Positions 45,419 to 53,693 of a stretch of 56,313 nt of DNA are shown here, piece after piece (within the stretch, counting starts at the first letter, position 1; each line of letters starts with the position of its first letter). A model generated the notes under the pieces. It did no database searches, was not told where the DNA came from, and saw only the letters and a list, made by a program, of their open reading frames with translations. This DNA comes from Fidelibacterota bacterium (GTDB lineage: Bacteria; Marinisomatota; Marinisomatia; SCGC-AAA003-L08; GCA-002719095), in assembly GCA_002705575.1 (NCBI GenBank), contig PAHI01000074.1, positions 1 to 56,313 on the forward strand, in the 5' to 3' direction. The position numbers and the translations under genes are program-made.

Positions 45419-47523
45419 CTAATTAATAGTGTGTCTAATTTACTTTTTGTTTGAAATAAAACTGCTTCATTAGTGATGTTTAATATCTTTCCTTTTCCAA
45501 TTTTGTCTCCTTCTTCAACAATAGCAGTCATATTATTATAGACAACAACAACTTGCTTTTTTCCAGTCAATTCATTTTTCATTAATTCTATAGGTTTAAT
45601 ATTATTTTTTATATCATTAAAAGGAATTGACAATAATATTGGACGATGGTCTGAAATAAGAGTCTCGTACATTTCAAAACCACCAATAAAATCTTCAATA
45701 AAAACTGTTTCTATAGAAATAGCTTCTGGTGCAATAAAATCTGAAACCGTTAAAATATGATCAAGAAAACTTATATATGGTTCTTTGGGATATGATGCAT
45801 TTTTTAAGTCATTATCTATAAAATCTGTAGCAAAATAAAATCTATTATCATTTAAAAATGGTCCAAAACAATGCTCATCTAGATTATCCTTTAAATCATC
45901 ATTCCAATCACCAAGAACAATAAAGTTTGTATATGAATAGTTTTTAATTTCATTATCTAAGTAATCATAAAGCATTTCTGATGCTTTTATTCTTCTTTGT
46001 AGTCCGGAATCACAACATTTCATATGCAAATTAATCAAAGATATCGGAATATCTAATCCTTGATGTGTTAGTAAGAGATCTAGCCTTAAAGGTGGTCGAC
46101 CTGCAAAATTATAATCATTCTCTGAAAAAGGTTCAACCTGTCTTAAAAGTTTGAACAAATCTTTTTTATATATGTATGCCTGATCAAAAAAAGATGAATT
46201 ATAAGATACTACATAATCATATTGAGGTAAGTGCATTACTAATTTTTCAAACCATCCTAATTTTTTGATTTCCTGAAAAGCAATAACATCAACATCAATA
46301 TCATTTATGATCTCTGACATTGCTTTTATTGTTGAATCGCCTGCAGCAGGAAAAAACTCACAGTTCCATGTCATGATCTCAAGATTATTATCTGAACCAA
46401 ATTTTTGAATATCCCAAACATCATAATTAACTGTTTTTTTAAGGATATTTTTACTTAATCTATTTTCTTTCTCTTTAAATTCAAGTTTACTATATTTTTT
46501 TTCAATTGCTAGATTTTTTTGTTCTTTAATCATTTCATACTGAACTAAATCTATATCAAAATCATCTGAAAGCAAAGTCTGACCTACTTTACCATCAACT
46601 GCAGTTTCATACCCCTTAAATAACTTGGACTCCTTATCTATTTTAATAGTAAAATGACCGAAACCAGTACCATTACCATAATTTTGAAAAGTATACACAT
46701 GACTATTGGGATCATACCAAGGAGAGTCATATCCTTTTGAAAAGCCTCCTGAAACAATAATATCAATTCCATTTGCAAACCTACCTAACTCTAGAGCACT
46801 AAGATTCATAGAATACGGATCTATTAAATTATTTTTAATTTTATAATCAAATTTATTATACTCTTCTTCTCTATCCCAAGGAACACCCGAGCTAGTTAAT
46901 AAGATAATAACATCAACTCCCTGACCTTTTAATTCAGGCACCCACTTTTGAAGAGATATAGCTCCATTAACAAACTCAATTCCAAAGATATTAGCTGAAG
47001 GAACTAACTCTGGAATCTGCGTATTAACTATCCCTAAGACACCTATTTTAAGTCCATCTATTTCTTTAATAATATAATCTTTTATATTGCTTGATTTTAA
47101 AGCACAACCAGTACACTTTAAATTTGACATAATAAATGGAAAATTTGCTTTATCAGCTAATTCATTAAGAACTTCTTGACCTAAGATAAAGTCATACTGG
47201 CCTGGAACAAGAGCAGAATAATCCATTGTATTCATCCAATCAATAATGAATTCACCATTACTATACATACCTAGAGGATTACCTTGAAAAAAATTACCTG
47301 AATCAAATAACAATAGACTACTAGATTCATTCCTTACGTCAAGACTATATTTATATAAACCCGCTCCACCAACTATATCAGGTGGATGACTAGGATTCAT
47401 GAATACGGCTTTTTGATCTGAAATCGAACCATGCAAATCATTTGTAGTGATAACATCAATGCTAATATCTTTACTAAAAAGTAAAAACCCCATAATAGTT
47501 AAGACACTTACAAAAAATTTCAT
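45415..47523 (-). CDS. Exported fusion: degenerate 5'-nucleotidase-like phosphatase plus intact EEP nuclease domain
   Basis: 702 residues from an ATG in a TAATG overlap with the 47523 gene; a longer reading frame upstream lacks a signal. Signal peptide (1-17). The N-half (about 22-340) has the fold cues of 5'-nucleotidase metallophosphatases, but nearly all metal ligands are gone: TNDLHG (29-31) remains, while the bridging Asp is Asn77 (DSGNFFQG), GNHE reads GQYD (108-111), the LTH motif reads LTSSG, and GHSH reads GFSK. The C-half (about 375-640) keeps every EEP nuclease motif: TWNCEFF, AFQEI, INLHMKC, GDWNDD and SDHRP. A small beta domain ends the chain. The nuclease part should act on DNA or on a phosphodiester outside the cell or in the periplasm. 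Confidence 0.88.
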   Translation of the reverse strand: MKFFVSVLTIMGFLLFSKDISIDVITTNDLHGSISDQKAVFMNPSHPPDIVGGAGLYKYSLDVRNESSSLLLFDSGNFFQGNPLGMYSNGEFIIDWMNTMDYSALVPGQYDFILGQEVLNELADKANFPFIMSNLKCTGCALKSSNIKDYIIKEIDGLKIGVLGIVNTQIPELVPSANIFGIEFVNGAISLQKWVPELKGQGVDVIILLTSSGVPWDREEEYNKFDYKIKNNLIDPYSMNLSALELGRFANGIDIIVSGGFSKGYDSPWYDPNSHVYTFQNYGNGTGFGHFTIKIDKESKLFKGYETAVDGKVGQTLLSDDFDIDLVQYEMIKEQKNLAIEKKYSKLEFKEKENRLSKNILKKTVNYDVWDIQKFGSDNNLEIMTWNCEFFPAAGDSTIKAMSEIINDIDVDVIAFQEIKKLGWFEKLVMHLPQYDYVVSYNSSFFDQAYIYKKDLFKLLRQVEPFSENDYNFAGRPPLRLDLLLTHQGLDIPISLINLHMKCCDSGLQRRIKASEMLYDYLDNEIKNYSYTNFIVLGDWNDDLKDNLDEHCFGPFLNDNRFYFATDFIDNDLKNASYPKEPYISFLDHILTVSDFIAPEAISIETVFIEDFIGGFEMYETLISDHRPILLSIPFNDIKNNIKPIELMKNELTGKKQVVVVYNNMTAIVEEGDKIGKGKILNITNEAVLFQTKSKLDTLLIR

Positions 47524-48803
47524 TATAATTTGTATAATATTGTTGATATGATACTCCAATTGGAATTATGGATATTATCATAATCTGGCCTTACATCTCC
47601 ACTAACAGGAAAAAGATCACCATACTTATATTTTTGGTATGAGTATTTAAATCCAAAATCAAAAGTAATATTATCGAGAGCTGTTGAAGTACCTAGAGTA
47701 AAAGAAGTTACTGGCGCCAATACCTTAAAAGTCGGCTGCTCATAAGAAAGTCCCATTCGTACTATATTTTTATAACTAACATACTCTAAACCTAAATTGA
47801 AATTTTTTGAATCTTCAAAATTCTTTGTACTGTATTTTTTCTGAATCATCTCTATAGATAGCAATGTGTATTGTTTATATCCATTTTTATAATTAAATCC
47901 TAGCTTATATTTTTCTGGCTTTTCAATATTAATAAAAGAATCTACATATTCTAAATCACTGTTCAAATATATTGGCAATCCTATAGCTGAATCAAAAGTT
48001 ACCTCACTAGCATTATCAGATCTTATATTTGCACTTGATTCATAGCCTAAAGAAAAATCAGTTTTTCCAGTTTTTAAACCAATCGATATAGATGGAAATA
48101 AATCACCATTAAAATTGACCTTTCCGTTTTGAGATGTTTCAATTGCTAGATTTTGAACTGAATCTGCAATTTTAATAACATCCAATCTATAGCTATATGA
48201 ATCGTCATGAATGTAATTGAGGCTTATTCCTGCACTAAAAAACTCATTTAATCCTAAGGCAAACCCCAATGAACTTAAATTTATATCACCAGAGTGTTCT
48301 AAAACATGATACCCTTCAATAGGATCCCTTATTCCAATAATGCCATCTTCAAATGATTCACTCCCTCTAACTTCTTCTTCATAACTATAATCAAGAGAAC
48401 TTAAAGGACCATGAGATAAGCCTGCACTAAAATTTAAAAAGAATAAACGAGAATTAATGATAGCACCAAAATTATTATACAAATTTGAATTACTATTAGA
48501 AACATAGTCTCCTTCTGTAAGAAAATCTCCAAAATAATCTTTAAGATCAATACTTCTTCGTTCTAAAGCTATATCACCCATAAAACTACAATCAAAATAA
48601 AAACCTGGTTTAAATTGTGATAATCGAGCAGGATTTCTAAGAATTAGTGCTGAATTATTTGCAGTCATAAAATGTGTTTGGCCCATTGACTGAGACCTTG
48701 CAGATATATGACCTAACTGACCACCAACAATCTTATTGAAGAAAGTTTGACAGAAAATTAAATTAAGCATCATAATTGCTATTATAAAAAATCTACAAAA
48801 CAT
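47523..48803 (-). CDS. PorV/FadL-like outer-membrane beta-barrel
   Basis: 426 residues with a signal (about 1-18, ending FCQ). Right after it is the N-terminal motif ARSQSMGQTHFMTANNSALILRNPA, shown in two pieces: ARSQSMGQTHFM and NNSALILRNPARL. This is the pattern of PorV/FadL-type proteins, in which Ser/Asn-Pro-Ala marks the hatch region. A run of strands follows to the end (WSIISTILYKL). PorV proteins collect type IX cargo; FadL proteins carry hydrophobic molecules. It overlaps the 48793 gene by 11 bases. Confidence 0.78.
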   Translation of the reverse strand: MFCRFFIIAIMMLNLIFCQTFFNKIVGGQLGHISARSQSMGQTHFMTANNSALILRNPARLSQFKPGFYFDCSFMGDIALERRSIDLKDYFGDFLTEGDYVSNSNSNLYNNFGAIINSRLFFLNFSAGLSHGPLSSLDYSYEEEVRGSESFEDGIIGIRDPIEGYHVLEHSGDINLSSLGFALGLNEFFSAGISLNYIHDDSYSYRLDVIKIADSVQNLAIETSQNGKVNFNGDLFPSISIGLKTGKTDFSLGYESSANIRSDNASEVTFDSAIGLPIYLNSDLEYVDSFINIEKPEKYKLGFNYKNGYKQYTLLSIEMIQKKYSTKNFEDSKNFNLGLEYVSYKNIVRMGLSYEQPTFKVLAPVTSFTLGTSTALDNITFDFGFKYSYQKYKYGDLFPVSGDVRPDYDNIHNSNWSIISTILYKL

Positions 48804-51264
48804 AATCTATTTGAATCCTATAATCTATATGTTCATTATTTATAATTGGATTTTGAACCCAAGAATAATTACTCATTTGACCTTGATCAATTGTAGTTGA
48901 TGTAAACTGTTTAGTATTTGATACTTTTAAATTAACTGTCAAATTATTTGAAACCATTAATTTTGATGAAACCCATAAATGCATTGCTCCAGACTGTTCA
49001 TCAAATACTCTGAAATCACTATCTTCTATATACCATAAAAAACCATCAACATACAGTCCACCAAATTTGATTTTTAAGCCTCTATCAAAATTATGATTAA
49101 AGCTAAACCCAATTGACTCATCTGGCGAACCAATATCTCCAACCATAGTTTCTCCCATCATAATATTATCAGTAAGTCTTGGCCTTGGAGAAAACGTTGT
49201 ATATCCATTTGAATATAATAACTCTACATTACTGTAATTTGATAATCGCAACTGAACTGTTAAACGAGTCTCTCTTGAATAATATGGGCTAGGATGTTCA
49301 ATATTAAAAGCTCCTCGCGCTTGCCATTTTTGCCTTAATTTGAATCTATAATTAAAAACTGGTCTCCAATCAAAGTTTCCAACAATTCTAAAATATTTTG
49401 AGTTATCTGCTTTTCTATTCCATGTATCCCAATTTAAAGTAGTAACTAAAGAGCGACTAACTTGATAGCGCGATGCTACATACAGCCCTTCTTCAGCTTG
49501 AGGCTGAGGGTTACCTGAATACAAAAACCCAAAAGAAGGGTCTTCAAGCCAATATGTGTCTTCAAAAATAGTTGTTTTATACCTCTGATAATTTGAAAAT
49601 GAACGCTGATAGGGATTATCATATTCAAGATCATAATTTCTATACAAGACTAACAAATTAAGATTATTAAATTGCCAAAAAGTATTGAGAACAAAAGCGC
49701 TGGGACCTTTACCAAAATTAATCTCATTATTATCTTTAGATAGCTCTCCATACTCACCCTGTATTGCAATATTTTTATATACTGTTGAGAAATTAAACCC
49801 AGCAATTCGCCTATATGATAAGGCATCATCCCATAAAGGAGAACTACCCGAAGATGAATACATAGCATCAATTTCAGGATCCGCAGAATTTGTCGCATAT
49901 AAACCATAATAACAGTCACCTGAATAATTATCACAATCTTCAGGATCAGAGCCAGGATTAGGATCATCTGGCCCTCCTAAAATAGTCTCTACAATTTTTT
50001 CCCTTGAAGCATCCAAAACCCTATCATAAAGACTTTCATAAAAAGTAAACCCTATAGATGTAGAAACCGTTGGAAAAAACTGAAAATTACCACCCCATGT
50101 AACTTCATTGACAGAAGATAGCATAGATTCATTAACTTTATTTGGATCATTATTTATACCCCAAGGCATTCGAGGTTGCATTGTGATTAAACTACAAAAA
50201 CTACCATCTTTATTAATAATTGCATCTCTTCCATTTTTAGAATGAAATAGCGTCAATTGCATATTATTAAAGGACATTTTACTAGCAACGCCATTCATAA
50301 CATATTGACTTGATCTTGATAAATCTGAACTAACTCCTTGAGATCTTTTTGTGAATCCATAACCTGTTCGACGAGGAGAAAAAAAGTCGGTAGTCTCAAT
50401 AATCACTCCTTGGCCAAAGGAAACATTGAAATTTCCAATAAGCAATTTATCAATAGAAAGTAGCCCTAACAAACTCTTATCCTCAATAGAAGCTGTTACT
50501 TTATTAGTAAAAATATTATTTGACTCTCCCATATTCTGATGATAAAGCAATCCAAACTTCAAATCATTCCCATAATTAATATTTAAACGATGTAAAGTTT
50601 CAGGATCATTACTTTGAAGTATTAGCTCTGAATTACTTTCTTCATCAGGATTAGTTGTTATTGGCAAAGTTTTGAATAAATTAGAATAACGAAAATTAAA
50701 ACCCTTGCTACTAGGCTCTTCGAATCTTACAAAATCAAGGATATTTTTATATCCATATCTGCTTAATCCAGGAGAATTCTTTAATTCAAATGTGCCTTTA
50801 ATTAACCCTCTATCCTTTTGCTTCATAATTCCAACAGCATCGATGGGAGATACATTAGGCAATGCATAAATTTCATCATATGACATATCATTGATATTTT
50901 TAGGAGTAAAAAATCTATCTAACCACATATCTGAAAGATTTTCTTGACTACCTTCAGAAGAAAACCAATATTCAAGTTTATATGATGACATTTTTTGATT
51001 TTTAACAAAGTCAGATATAGGTAATGGACTAACCTCAACATACTGCTTTAATTTTTTTATATCTAAAGAATTAATATTTTCAGCTTCTAACAACTGGTAT
51101 ATGTTATCAATCTGACCAACATAATCTAAATAATCAATAATAGCTTCCGCTTTATCATTAGATATTGGTAACTTTTTTATATCAGAATTACTTGAATTAT
51201 TAATATTTATTTTTTCATTAGCTAACACAATATATACTGATAGTATTATAATTAAGAATTTCAT
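48793..51264 (-). CDS. ComEA-like helix-hairpin-helix protein with outer-membrane beta-barrel
   Basis: 823 residues. Signal peptide (about 1-16). Residues about 18-75 form a ComEA-type HhH: ININNSSNSDIKKLPI, then KAEAIIDYLDYVGQIDN, then LLEAENI...LKQYV. A second HhH follows (about 107-160, DEIYALPNVSPIDAVGIM, LKNSPGLSRYGYKNI). The rest (about 175-823) is strand-rich, with motifs such as GNFNVSFGQGVII and a C-terminal barrel-like end (YRIQIDYVL). Such HhH barrels are known in Bacteroidetes without a fixed function; HhH motifs bind DNA backbone non-specifically. It fits a role in DNA handling at the surface. It overlaps both neighbours. Confidence 0.8.
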   Translation of the reverse strand: MKFLIIILSVYIVLANEKININNSSNSDIKKLPISNDKAEAIIDYLDYVGQIDNIYQLLEAENINSLDIKKLKQYVEVSPLPISDFVKNQKMSSYKLEYWFSSEGSQENLSDMWLDRFFTPKNINDMSYDEIYALPNVSPIDAVGIMKQKDRGLIKGTFELKNSPGLSRYGYKNILDFVRFEEPSSKGFNFRYSNLFKTLPITTNPDEESNSELILQSNDPETLHRLNINYGNDLKFGLLYHQNMGESNNIFTNKVTASIEDKSLLGLLSIDKLLIGNFNVSFGQGVIIETTDFFSPRRTGYGFTKRSQGVSSDLSRSSQYVMNGVASKMSFNNMQLTLFHSKNGRDAIINKDGSFCSLITMQPRMPWGINNDPNKVNESMLSSVNEVTWGGNFQFFPTVSTSIGFTFYESLYDRVLDASREKIVETILGGPDDPNPGSDPEDCDNYSGDCYYGLYATNSADPEIDAMYSSSGSSPLWDDALSYRRIAGFNFSTVYKNIAIQGEYGELSKDNNEINFGKGPSAFVLNTFWQFNNLNLLVLYRNYDLEYDNPYQRSFSNYQRYKTTIFEDTYWLEDPSFGFLYSGNPQPQAEEGLYVASRYQVSRSLVTTLNWDTWNRKADNSKYFRIVGNFDWRPVFNYRFKLRQKWQARGAFNIEHPSPYYSRETRLTVQLRLSNYSNVELLYSNGYTTFSPRPRLTDNIMMGETMVGDIGSPDESIGFSFNHNFDRGLKIKFGGLYVDGFLWYIEDSDFRVFDEQSGAMHLWVSSKLMVSNNLTVNLKVSNTKQFTSTTIDQGQMSNYSWVQNPIINNEHIDYRIQIDYVL

Positions 51265-52127
51265 TTTATTTTTATACCAAAATGATGAGTCTCACTCATG
51301 ACATGATGTGTTAATAAAGAATAACCTATTTCTATATTACCAATCTTGTATTCCAATCCAACACCTAAGCGATTAGGATTTGACTGGACTCCTGAAAAGA
51401 CAGTTATTTTGCTGTCTAGATTATATTCAAAACCTAGTTTTATTTGTCGGCTATTTTTACCTAACAATCTTTCAATAGAAAGGTTAGAATACATATTATC
51501 AATTGGCTTATAACCTATGCTAATACAGATCTTTCTAGGCAAGTTCTGAGAATTTATTGATGGAGAATTTATATTTTTAAGATATGCTCCTACCCAATAC
51601 TTATTTCTTAGGCCACCAAGAACACCAAAATCAAATCCAAAAGCAGAATTATCTTGAGCACCAAAACCATCAATCCCATTACCTGACGCACCGGCAGTTC
51701 TTGATTGTTCCCAATGTAAAAGATTTAACCGATAACCAATTGCTAAGCTCGAGTTTCTATCTTTTTGTAAATAAATAGCCTTTGATATAGCTAATGCGCT
51801 TTCAGATGATAAAACAATTGAACTATTTTTAGTTGAAAAAGATTGATACGATAACCCAAACTGTCCTATTAAAGGTAATTTATATATCAATCCAAAATGA
51901 ACAAGAGGTAAATAACTTTGATTAAATAAATTAGACTTTCCTATTGTAACTAAACGTCCATTGTAACCTGCTAAAGATGCTGGATTATAAAAAATACCAC
52001 TATCACTATGCGGTTTTGACATAACACTACCAACCATACCTGATTGATTTCCAACATATGAATATTCACTAAAAACTTGTGTAAAGGTAATAGAAAAAAA
52101 ACATAAAATTATATTAATTATTATCAT
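51261..52127 (-). CDS. PorV/PorQ-like outer-membrane beta-barrel
   Basis: 288 residues with a signal (1-16) and an N-terminal motif GMVGSVMSKPHSDSGIFYNP followed by ASLAG, the (A/G)D..A..YNPAGL pattern of PorV/PorQ proteins. The remaining 230 residues are barrel strands, ending THHFGIKIK. In type IX systems PorV/PorQ shuttle or attach cargo; this one lies directly downstream of two secreted proteins. ATGA overlaps with both neighbours. Confidence 0.78.
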   Translation of the reverse strand: MIIINIILCFFSITFTQVFSEYSYVGNQSGMVGSVMSKPHSDSGIFYNPASLAGYNGRLVTIGKSNLFNQSYLPLVHFGLIYKLPLIGQFGLSYQSFSTKNSSIVLSSESALAISKAIYLQKDRNSSLAIGYRLNLLHWEQSRTAGASGNGIDGFGAQDNSAFGFDFGVLGGLRNKYWVGAYLKNINSPSINSQNLPRKICISIGYKPIDNMYSNLSIERLLGKNSRQIKLGFEYNLDSKITVFSGVQSNPNRLGVGLEYKIGNIEIGYSLLTHHVMSETHHFGIKIK

Positions 52128-53689
52128 GGTCTAACTCCAACAACTATAGGAGCCATATCTTCTGAGGCCTTTCCTGTTTTAAAATTCATTGCCTCTAGAT
52201 GCATTACATAAGTACCCGGAGATACTATTTGCCCAAGATGGTCTCTCCCATCCCAGTCAGAACCATAATTATACATATCAACTGTTCCAGCACCTTCAAA
52301 ATAACGATCCACCAAACTTGTAACAAAGCGACCTGATATATCAAAAACTCTAACTATAACCCTAGAATCACTTTGAAAAGAATAACTATAATCTAGCCTT
52401 TCTCCAGAACTTGGAACAAAAGGATAAGGAGCTATATCAAGCTTAGCCTGAATAATTTCAGGATTCAACTGATAATTTCCATCTGTTTGAATCTCATCAA
52501 AGTAAGTTATACTTCCATTAATTGCTACATTACCATACCCTGTTTCTGAAGCATCTAATTGAAAGTTGCAATTATATGAACCTAAAAGACCATAAACAAC
52601 AACATAATATTGAGTTGAATTATAAGGATCTAAATAGTGACTTATATCTTCTTGATAACCGTTATTAGGTTGCGCAGGATCCCAATCCCAAACAGTAACA
52701 TCAAGCTGATATCCCTCTGAATCTTGAATTGTAAGAATTTTAGGGCCATTAGTGATAACGCTGTAATCAACAATTAAACCAACTGTATATATAAAATTTG
52801 ATTGATTATCAAGATCCCCATTACAAATATCTGCTCCATATTGGGTATAAACCTCCTGAATTGATATTCCGCATGTACCATCATCTGTATTAGCATTAGG
52901 ATTATAATTGGGAGCACTAGAATCAGTGCACCCATCTACAATCTCAGGAGTACTTATTACGCTCCAAGTATTTAAGAAATCTTCACTTGTTTCGTTATTA
53001 CCTGTAATTCCATTTCCTCCACTAGAAACCTCATTTCCTTCTGAACTACTAGATAATCTGACAAATGTTTGACCATCATTATGAGAGGGGTATGGTGTTT
53101 GTAATTCAAAACTATTATCTGGAAGATAGCTTCCTACACCAGTTTTGTTAATCGCTGTAGATGAGCCTGCATTACCCCAAATAAAATAGTCAACGTCCAT
53201 CACATTATCATTGCCCACCATCTTAAACAACATCAACATTTCAGAAGAATCTCCTAATTCTGCTGCTCCACCTATTGTTGAAGCAACTCCTGCAACAGGC
53301 GCATCGTTTATTAAATCTCTCATATCGCTTAATATTAAATCTGGATTATATCCATAATAATCAGCAAATGATTGCGTATCACTCATGCCAATAATTAAAG
53401 AATCCTGAGATTCTATAGATAACGAATTTGGAAAGCCAACAATAAAATCAAAAATACTATTATTATAGTAATTTACACCTGATGGAAGATTATAATAACC
53501 ACCACTTCCTGAAGCAGAATCTGTTATATAATAATCAGATAAATCTACAGATTGACTAGTAGGGTTATAAATAGAAATCATCTCTGCTTGATTAGGCTTT
53601 ACTGTTATGCGATTGAAAACTAGATGATCAACACTTGAAAAGGACAACGATAAACATATGACAAAAGATACGTATCGAAAATTAATCAA
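52124..53689 (-). CDS. Secreted lamin-tail / OB-fold protein with FlgD-like sorting domain
   Basis: 521 residues with a TTG start, 4 bases after the 53694 stop. Signal (about 1-18). A lamin-tail-like domain (about 20-195, MISIYNPTSQSVDLSDYYI is its hallmark), a GCTD...NYNPNANTDDGTC motif (about 250-275), an OB-fold-like domain (about 280-400, FIYTVGLIVDYSVI, KILTIQDSEGYQLDV), and a FlgD-like C-terminal domain (about 416-521, YPFVPSSG, VRVFDISGRFVTSL, SDWDGRDHLGQ). The same domains, with an EEP nuclease, occur in extracellular nucleases of the ExeM type. Confidence 0.82.
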   Translation of the reverse strand: MINFRYVSFVICLSLSFSSVDHLVFNRITVKPNQAEMISIYNPTSQSVDLSDYYITDSASGSGGYYNLPSGVNYYNNSIFDFIVGFPNSLSIESQDSLIIGMSDTQSFADYYGYNPDLILSDMRDLINDAPVAGVASTIGGAAELGDSSEMLMLFKMVGNDNVMDVDYFIWGNAGSSTAINKTGVGSYLPDNSFELQTPYPSHNDGQTFVRLSSSSEGNEVSSGGNGITGNNETSEDFLNTWSVISTPEIVDGCTDSSAPNYNPNANTDDGTCGISIQEVYTQYGADICNGDLDNQSNFIYTVGLIVDYSVITNGPKILTIQDSEGYQLDVTVWDWDPAQPNNGYQEDISHYLDPYNSTQYYVVVYGLLGSYNCNFQLDASETGYGNVAINGSITYFDEIQTDGNYQLNPEIIQAKLDIAPYPFVPSSGERLDYSYSFQSDSRVIVRVFDISGRFVTSLVDRYFEGAGTVDMYNYGSDWDGRDHLGQIVSPGTYVMHLEAMNFKTGKASEDMAPIVVGVRP

Positions 53690-53693
53690 AGCT

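Noticed and set aside
52124..53689. A separate shorter start for the lamin-tail protein
   Set aside because: No ATG in the first 60 codons keeps the signal peptide; the TTG start is the only one consistent with export.
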